Part shown: positions 58,131 through 64,000 of the stretch, piece by piece
Layout of the letters: each line of letters starts with the position of its first letter
How positions within the stretch are numbered: the stretch's first letter is position 1
Assembly: GCA_027422505.1 (NCBI GenBank)
Contig: JAPQWV010000123.1
Span: 124,001-188,000 of the forward strand
Source: Craterostigma plantagineum
Taxonomy: Eukaryota > Streptophyta > Magnoliopsida > Lamiales > Linderniaceae
DNA length: 64,000 nucleotides
Direction of reading: 5' to 3'
The notes under the pieces: generated by a model
Database searches by the model: none
What the model was told of the DNA's origin: nothing
Seen by the model: the letters and a program-made list of their open reading frames with translations, nothing else
Program-made: the position numbers and the translations under genes

Positions 58131-58799
58131 TCGATGCCCCGGAAGCCGCCACTTATCTTAAAATAATATCCTCATTGCCCACTTCGGCATTCGCTTTTCG
58201 CTATTTGCGACATATACGTGCACACTCATCATCTCATTTTTCCCCCAACGTGTCGTGCATGCTCGTGCATATGCAGAATGCATCAACGTCATAATGCTTA
58301 CCGAAAGCATGGAACCATATCATACAAGTTCACATAAGCACGTAAACAAATCATCACATAATCACATAAATTTGGCATATACACATATGTTATGTGTCGT
58401 AGTTGGATTTCCACTTACCTGTCGTCCAAGCGTAATTACTATTCTCCCCGTTAGCTCCTAACGTACGACCTTTAATCATAAAAGGGTTATGACGTTAGTA
58501 CTTTCGCTCTCCTCGGCTAATTCGTCGAAATAATAATTTTCGTTATACTTAGTTATTTAGACTTCGTATAATTTCCCTAGGTTTCTCATCTCTCGATTTG
58601 CCTTATTAAATTTCCCGAGTCAATTGACTTCTATTCCGTATCATATTTAAGTAAAGTTCTCGGCCTTTTGATAAATTTCTAAGTTAGAGGATTTAAATTT
58701 CTTTTGTGAAAGGCTCGGCGAAAGTCGTTTAATTTACTAGCTTTCGCCCGACTTTGCATGTGTGGGATTTCAACATGATTTCGATATGATTCTAAGGTG

Positions 58800-59660
58800 G
58801 GTCTCGACCTCATTAGACCTCGACATTATAGATGCATATATATAAGAACTCGATATGGAATAAACCTCGGCATTGTATGTATAAGAAGTCGACATTTGGA
58901 CTATTTAAAGATCTCGATATAATTATAAGGTAGGATCTCGAGATTTTAATGTGTAAGAACTCGACATTTGTTTGTGTAAGGATTCGACATTTGAGCTTTT
59001 GAAGGGTCTCGACATTTATACTACAGAAATCTCGGTATCTTCCTAGCTTAGACATCTTGAATTAAAAATGTCGACATGAGCTCATCATAAATCTCGACAT
59101 CATTGTCGAGATAAATCTCGACATGAGATGTCGAACGGGTCTCGACATTGTATGTTTAGGAACTCGACATTTAAATTATTTAGAGATCTCGACATTTCCA
59201 AGTTTCGACATTCTACCTAACATCTCGACATTTTTCTCTAGCTCGACACTTTCAGGGTAGCACTCGACATTGTAAGCTCGACATTTTCACCAAAGATGTC
59301 TCGACATTTTATTGGTAAGGTTTCGACATTTTTAAGATATCGACATTTTATATGTTTCGACATGTATGCCGACATTTTACATTATGCTAAAACTCGACAT
59401 TTATTAAGATATAGATCTCGACATTTATATCGATTTCTTTCGACATTTACCTTGATCTATCGACATTGCATCTCGACATTTTATATCGACATTTATCTCG
59501 ACTTTTGATAAATCCCCATATATTACGTCGACATTTATCCAGATAGAAAACCTCGACATTTATCATTTGTTTCGACTTTTTCTTTAGACATCTCGACATT
59601 TATTGAAATGTCGATATATGTTTAGTCGACATTTCATGCAACAGCTCGACATTTCTTTCG
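58800..59660 (-). repeat. AAATGTCGA motif cluster, element 3 LTR
   Basis: On the plus strand CTCGACATTT and variants recur every ~15-30 bp over ~860 bp, the densest cluster in the window; the sense strand reads AAATGTCGAG. Confidence 0.85.
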
Positions 59661-60404
59661 TCATTTATCATCTTCTTCGATTTTCCATCGTTCTTCTCCC
59701 TCGAATTCACTTCGCAGCTTGTTCTACCTAGCATTCTAAGTTCTAAATCACATGTTATGCTACTTAACTTCATATTTGCTCAAACAAACATCCTTAATAC
59801 AAACCTAAGCTCGAAATTTAGCTAAACAATCTTAGTATAAAAATAGAAATGGTTTAAAGGGATTTTCGTCACTTACTTCGTCCGAAATTCCAAGCTATTT
59901 TGAGAGTGAAACCTTGAGCTTCCTTCGATGTCTTCCTTGCCTCTTTTCTTTCTTCTTGCTTTCGTTAGTTATTAGGTGTTAATGTGTTTAAATGAGATAT
60001 TTTCTTTCATTTTAAGGGATGGTCATGATATAGGCGTGGGTTTTCCTTGATTTAGGGATCTTGTTTGCTAAAATTCATTTCTAAGGATATTGGGCCCAAG
60101 TTTGAGGTCTTATTTGGGCCTAAGCTTGGATTTAATTATATCCCATTAGTAACTATAGTCCAATTTTCTCTCATGATCCAAATTTCCTTGTCCAAATTTC
60201 GAAAATTACTAAATAAAGTAGGGGTCACTTGGTACGAATTACTTGCACTAAATTCAAGAAATCGCCTAAGCACGAAATTTTTCCACACAAATTTCAAGTA
60301 AGTCACATAAGCATGAAGGTAACACACGAAAAGCACGTAATTGCATTCCACATTTTATGCAAATTTATTGGCCCTAATGTGCTTACGAGGACTCGGGTGC
60401 TACA

Positions 60405-60440
60405 TCCTCCCCCCTTAAAGAGGATTTCGCCCCCGAAATC
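60405..60440 (-). other. Element 3 polypurine tract and pre-PPT motif
   Basis: The minus strand reads GATTTCGGGGGCGAAATC, then CTCTTTAAGGGGGGAGGA, then LTR start TGTAGC. Confidence 0.85.
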
Positions 60441-60447
60441 AGCCCGT

Positions 60448-63400
60448 TTAGAACAGTTCAGGATAGCGGACCCTCATTTCGTTCTCACGTTCCCATGTGG
60501 CTTCCTCTACTGACTGATTCCGCCACAGAACTTTCACCAAAGGAATTTCCTTGTTCCTAAGCCTTTTCGTTTCGTGCATCAGTATTTCTACTGGCACTTC
60601 CTCGTAGCTCAAATCTGGCTTCAACTGTTGGTGCAGGGTGTCGTTTGCCAGTACGTGGCTTGGGTCAGCGATGTACTTTCGCAAAGTCGAAATATGGAAC
60701 ACATCGTGTACTTGCGACAACGATGCTGGTAGTTCCAGTTGGTACGCTACTTCGCCAACTCTCTTTATTATCTTGAATGGACCAATATACCTCGGGCTCA
60801 ATTTTCCTTTCTTCCCGAATCTCTTAACGCCTCTCATCGGTGACACTTTCACGAAAACCCAGTCATCAACTTCAAATTCTAGCGGTCTGCGTCTTCGATC
60901 TGCATAGCTCTTTTGTCTGCTCTGTGCTGTTTGCATTCTTTCTCGTATCATTGCGATGATTTCCGTCATTTCTCGTACCATGTCTGGTCCTAGCATCGCC
61001 CTTTCACCGACTTCATCCCAATGCACTGGGGATCTGCACTTACGCCCGTATAAGGCTTCATATGGAGCCATTCCAATCGTAGCTTGGTAGCTATTATTGT
61101 ACGAGAATTCCACGAGTGGAAGGTACTTGCTCCAATTGCCTTTAAAATCAAGCACACAGGCTCGTAACATATCTTCTAGCGTTTGGATAGTCCGCTCGGA
61201 TTGCCCGTCCGTCTGCGGATGATAAGCCGTGCTAAACGATAATTTTGTACCCATCGCCTTATGTAAGCTTATCCAGAACTTGGATAGAAATCTTGAGTCG
61301 CGGTCTGAAATTATTGATAACGGTACTCCATGGAGTCGTACTATCTCTTGGACATACAGTTCCGCATATCGCTCCATGGTGAATGTCGTACTTATTGGCA
61401 GAAAATGAGCAGATTTCGTAAGTCGATCTACAATCACCCAAATTGCGTCGTGCCCTTTCGCGTTCTTCGGCAATCCGCTTACAAAATCCATCGTTATGTT
61501 GTCCCATTTCCACTCTGGGATTGGTAAAGGCTGTAGCGTTCCCGCTGGCCGTTGGTGTTCTGCCTTAATTCGTTGACAAGTGAGACATTGACTGACGAAT
61601 TCGGCTACGTCCTTCTTCATTCCTGGCCACCAGTAGTGCGTTCGTAGGTCTCTATACAGCTTCGTGGCTCCAGGATGTACTGAGTATGGTGTAGTATGTG
61701 CTTCCGCCATTATAGTTTTTCGAAGTTCTGCGTCGTCCGGTACATATAATCTGCTCTTGTAGTACAAGCTTCCGTCGTCTCGGAATACATAGTCTATTGT
61801 CGGCTGCTCTGTCTGGGTTCCCTTGATCTTAACATAGAACTCGTCATTTTCCTGGGCCTTTTTGATTTGCTCCAATAGTGTTGGTTGCAGAGTCAGGGTT
61901 GCTAACTTTACCTCGACCTCTCCCAACGGTACGATCTCCACGTCGAGCCGTTGAAGTTCCGCGCTCACCGATTTCCGGCTTAAAGCATCAGCTACCACGT
62001 TCGCCTTCCCTGGGTGGTAGTTGATCGCACAATCGTAGTCTTTTACCAATTCCAGCCACCGTCTTTGTCTCATATTGAGTTCCTTCTGGGTGAAGAAATA
62101 CTTTAAACTCTTGTGATCGGTGTAGATTTCGCATCTTTCTCCATACAAATAGTGCCTCCAAATCTTGAGAGCAAAGACTACGGCAGCAAGCTCCAAGTCG
62201 TGTGTAGGGTAGTTCTTCTCATACTCCTTTAGTTGTCGTGAGGCATAGGCTACTACGTTCCCGTTCTGCATTAACACACATCCTAAGCCGTTCTTTGAGG
62301 CATCGCTGTAAACGGAGAATCCCCCGGTTCCTGACGGTATTGTAAGGACTGGGGCTGTAGTCAGTCGCCTCTTAAGCTCTTGGAAGCTCAGTTCACATTC
62401 CTCGCTCCAATGAAATGGCGTGTTCTTCCTCGTTAACCTTGTCAGCATTGAAGCTATTTTCGAGAAGTCCTTAATAAACTTCCTATAATAGCCTGCCAAG
62501 CCGAGGAAACTTCGTACCTCGGTCGCATTTGTTGGTTGTGGCCATTTACTAATGGCTTCGATCTTGTTCGGATCCACCGATATTCCTGCTCCGGAGATAA
62601 TATGTCCCAAGAAGGCGACTTGGTCCAGCCAAAACTCGCACTTCTTAAACTTTGCGTACAACTGCTTCTCCCTCAATACTCCAAGGACCGTTTGCAGGTG
62701 CTGCTCGTGTTCCTCTTTCGTCTTTGAGTATATTAGGATGTCGTCTATGAACACTATGACGAACTTATCCAAAAATTGTTTGAACACTCGGTTCATTAGA
62801 TCCATAAAAGCTGCCGGTGCGTTAGTCAGCCCGAATGGCATGACTAGGAACTCGTAGTGTCCATAGCGTGTACTGAAGGCAGTCTTAGGAATATCTTCCT
62901 CCCGTATCTTTAGTTGGTGATATCCCGATCGTAGGTCGATCTTTGAAAACACCGTAGCGCCTTGTAGTTGATCAAATAAGTCATCGATCCTCGGGAGGGG
63001 ATACCTGTTCTTGATCGTTATTTTGTTTAACTCCCTGTAGTCGATGCACAGTCGCATGGTTCCGTCTTTCTTTCGAACGAACAGGACTGGCGCTCCCCAG
63101 GGAGAGAAACTCGGCTGAATAAATCCTTTCTGTAGTAGCTCGTCTAATTGCTCCTTGAGCTCCTTTAGTTCCGTCGGCGCTAACCGATAAGGCGCTTTGG
63201 ATATAGGTGCTGCTCCAGGTACTAGGTCTATGGTGAACTCAATTTCTCTATCTGGTGGCAATCCTGGTAAGTCTTCGGGAAAAACGTCTGAGAATTCTCG
63301 AATTATTGGCACTTCTTCCAACCTTAGGGGCGAACTCTCTTCCGTTTTCATCGCGAATATGAAGTACGCTTCGCATCCAGCTTTGATTAGGCGTTGAGCC

Positions 63401-63999
63401 TTCAGTGCTGATATCCTAGAGGTGCTCCTTCCCTTCACCGTCCCTTGAAAGGTGAAAGGTTCGTTCCCTTCTATATGAAATGTGACTACCTTGCGGTTGC
63501 AATCAATCACGGCTCCGTACTTCGACAACCAATCCATTCCAAGGATGACCTCATAGTCATTCATTGGGATGACTATTAAATCTATGGGTAGCTCCTTATT
63601 ACCTACTAACACTGAACATTCCCTCAGTACTTGATTCGTCCTAGTCGGATCCCCATGTGGCATAGCTACACTATATTCATATTCGGATTGACGAGGCCTA
63701 ACCCCGAGTTTTGTCACATACTCAACGGATGCAAACGAGTGCGTGGCCCCTGAGTCTACTAGGATGCATGTGGGAGTATGGTGGATAAGGAGGGTACCTG
63801 TCACCACCGCTGGGTCATTTTCTGCCTCCTCGGATGTAATTGTGTACACCCGAGCTGGTACCATCTGTGGTCTTGTCTGACCTCCGGCTTGACTTCCTGT
63901 CGCCCAATCTGGGCATTGCCTCGAAAAGTGCCCTGGCTTCCCGCACTTAAAGCAGTTGTTGGTCTGGGCATAGCAGTCACCAGAGTGTCTTTTCCCACA
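60448..63999 (-). CDS. gag-pol: Element 3 Gag(C-term)-PR-RT-RNaseH-IN-chromodomain polyprotein (partial)
   Basis: The frame is open from the window edge, so the N-terminus is outside; the first in-frame Met in the window (63864) is internal and not the start. The first ~45 residues hold a gag CCHC knuckle [14 protein letters not shown]. Counting from Met 63864: protease DSG at 37-39, second PR block [12 protein letters not shown] near 101-112, RT FIDD near 371-374, RNase H SDAS near 515, integrase HHCC near 725-760 and catalytic D, D, E near 791, 855 and 890, GPF module near 1040, and a chromodomain-like tail ([16 protein letters not shown] ... ATWERENEM) to 1138. PR processes the polyprotein, RT/RH make cDNA, IN inserts it; the chromodomain is thought to guide insertion to heterochromatin. 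All catalytic residues visible here are kept. Confidence 0.95.
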   Translation of the reverse strand, partial: CGKRHSGDCYAQTNNCFKCGKPGHFSRQCPDWATGSQAGGQTRPQMVPARVYTITSEEAENDPAVVTGTLLIHHTPTCILVDSGATHSFASVEYVTKLGVRPRQSEYEYSVAMPHGDPTRTNQVLRECSVLVGNKELPIDLIVIPMNDYEVILGMDWLSKYGAVIDCNRKVVTFHIEGNEPFTFQGTVKGRSTSRISALKAQRLIKAGCEAYFIFAMKTEESSPLRLEEVPIIREFSDVFPEDLPGLPPDREIEFTIDLVPGAAPISKAPYRLAPTELKELKEQLDELLQKGFIQPSFSPWGAPVLFVRKKDGTMRLCIDYRELNKITIKNRYPLPRIDDLFDQLQGATVFSKIDLRSGYHQLKIREEDIPKTAFSTRYGHYEFLVMPFGLTNAPAAFMDLMNRVFKQFLDKFVIVFIDDILIYSKTKEEHEQHLQTVLGVLREKQLYAKFKKCEFWLDQVAFLGHIISGAGISVDPNKIEAISKWPQPTNATEVRSFLGLAGYYRKFIKDFSKIASMLTRLTRKNTPFHWSEECELSFQELKRRLTTAPVLTIPSGTGGFSVYSDASKNGLGCVLMQNGNVVAYASRQLKEYEKNYPTHDLELAAVVFALKIWRHYLYGERCEIYTDHKSLKYFFTQKELNMRQRRWLELVKDYDCAINYHPGKANVVADALSRKSVSAELQRLDVEIVPLGEVEVKLATLTLQPTLLEQIKKAQENDEFYVKIKGTQTEQPTIDYVFRDDGSLYYKSRLYVPDDAELRKTIMAEAHTTPYSVHPGATKLYRDLRTHYWWPGMKKDVAEFVSQCLTCQRIKAEHQRPAGTLQPLPIPEWKWDNITMDFVSGLPKNAKGHDAIWVIVDRLTKSAHFLPISTTFTMERYAELYVQEIVRLHGVPLSIISDRDSRFLSKFWISLHKAMGTKLSFSTAYHPQTDGQSERTIQTLEDMLRACVLDFKGNWSKYLPLVEFSYNNSYQATIGMAPYEALYGRKCRSPVHWDEVGERAMLGPDMVREMTEIIAMIRERMQTAQSRQKSYADRRRRPLEFEVDDWVFVKVSPMRGVKRFGKKGKLSPRYIGPFKIIKRVGEVAYQLELPASLSQVHDVFHISTLRKYIADPSHVLANDTLHQQLKPDLSYEEVPVEILMHETKRLRNKEIPLVKVLWRNQSVEEATWERENEMRVRYPELF

Positions 64000-64000
64000 C

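Larger units (their letters stand above)
57389..60404 (-). repeat. Element 3 3' LTR (3,016 bp)
   Basis: TG...CA ends in sense (TGTAGCACCCGAG ... GTGGTCGTGACA). It shares layout with the other LTRs: U5 block with CATCCATACACACAC (57636-57650 area), hairpin array (57930-58130), donor-like CAGGTAAGT (58413-58421), TGTCGA cluster (58800-59660) and AT-rich U3 (59660-60404). Sequence identity to element 1's LTR is patchy, so it is a distinct family. Confidence 0.93.
57389..64000 (-). mobile_element. Element 3: Tekay/Del-like chromovirus with open gag-pol frame, partial (runs off the right edge)
   Basis: In sense order the window holds the end of gag, PR, RT, RNase H, IN, chromodomain tail, PPT and the complete 3' LTR. 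The coding frame has no stop or frameshift over ~3.55 kb, so this copy is younger or better preserved than element 1. It inserted into a 5S gene body. The 5' LTR, PBS and most of gag lie beyond 64000, so autonomy and target duplication cannot be checked. Confidence 0.93.

Noticed and set aside
1..64000. tRNA genes, host protein genes or an env-like frame
   Set aside because: None seen. The tRNA-like match is only the 12-14-nt primer site, and no frame follows integrase other than the chromodomain tail.

Overview
This is nuclear DNA of a seed plant, probably an angiosperm. It holds three related LTR retrotransposons of the Ty3/gypsy chromovirus group, most like the Tekay/Del clade (gag-pol with a C-terminal chromodomain tail, initiator-tRNA-Met primer site, ~3 kb LTRs), plus one solo LTR. 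All sit in or against a long tandem array of 5S ribosomal RNA genes. There is no ordinary single-copy host gene and nothing bacterial.

Layout. 1-6541: element 1, minus strand, a decayed gag-pol copy. Its 3' LTR runs off the left edge and its 5' LTR is cut off and joined directly to the 3' half of a 5S gene. 6542-6727: short 5S remnant. 6728-14523: element 2, minus strand, a complete insertion with 5-bp target duplication (TATAT), two LTRs of ~3.08 kb and an internal region of only 1.6 kb that encodes Gag and no Pol (TR-GAG-like, non-autonomous). 14524-24397: 5S block with 25 genes. 24398-27305: solo LTR, plus strand, related to element 1. 27306-57388: 5S block with 75 whole genes and a 76th cut after nucleotide 23. 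57389-64000: element 3, minus strand, inserted inside that 5S gene; its gag-pol frame is open from the window edge to the pol stop.

5S types used in the feature list. A: GGATCCATC, GCATGCTTGGGTGAG, T6-T8 tail. A': as A but with GGACTGAG (one extra base) and usually GGTGATCCCC. B: ATACAAGCAC, GGATCCATC, GCATGTTTGGGTGAG, GACCCCTGGG, and an interrupted TTTCTTT tail. B*: B with CCGCATCC. C: GGATGCCATC, CCGACGTT, GGGCGAGAGTAATAC, GGATGGTTGACC, T6 tail. The unit is ~397-400 bp. Types alternate as dimers (~797 bp), trimers (~1,195 bp) and tetramers (~1,590 bp), so the array has higher-order repeat structure. I found no copy matching the usual plant 5S consensus. The B type carries a cluster of C-to-T/G-to-A changes over the internal promoter and a broken Pol III terminator, so much of the array may be decayed.

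How the parts relate. Element 3, or relatives outside the window, could supply Pol in trans for element 2, which shares the polypurine tract, PBS, LTR ends and leader layout. The most novel signals are RNA-level structures in the LTRs: (i) an inverted repeat between U5 and leader that brackets the primer site, complementary in two families although the arm sequences differ; (ii) tandem hairpin modules with conserved cores and covarying stems; (iii) a conserved 5' splice-donor-like site just upstream of those modules; and (iv) dense arrays of the motif AAATGTCGA in every LTR.
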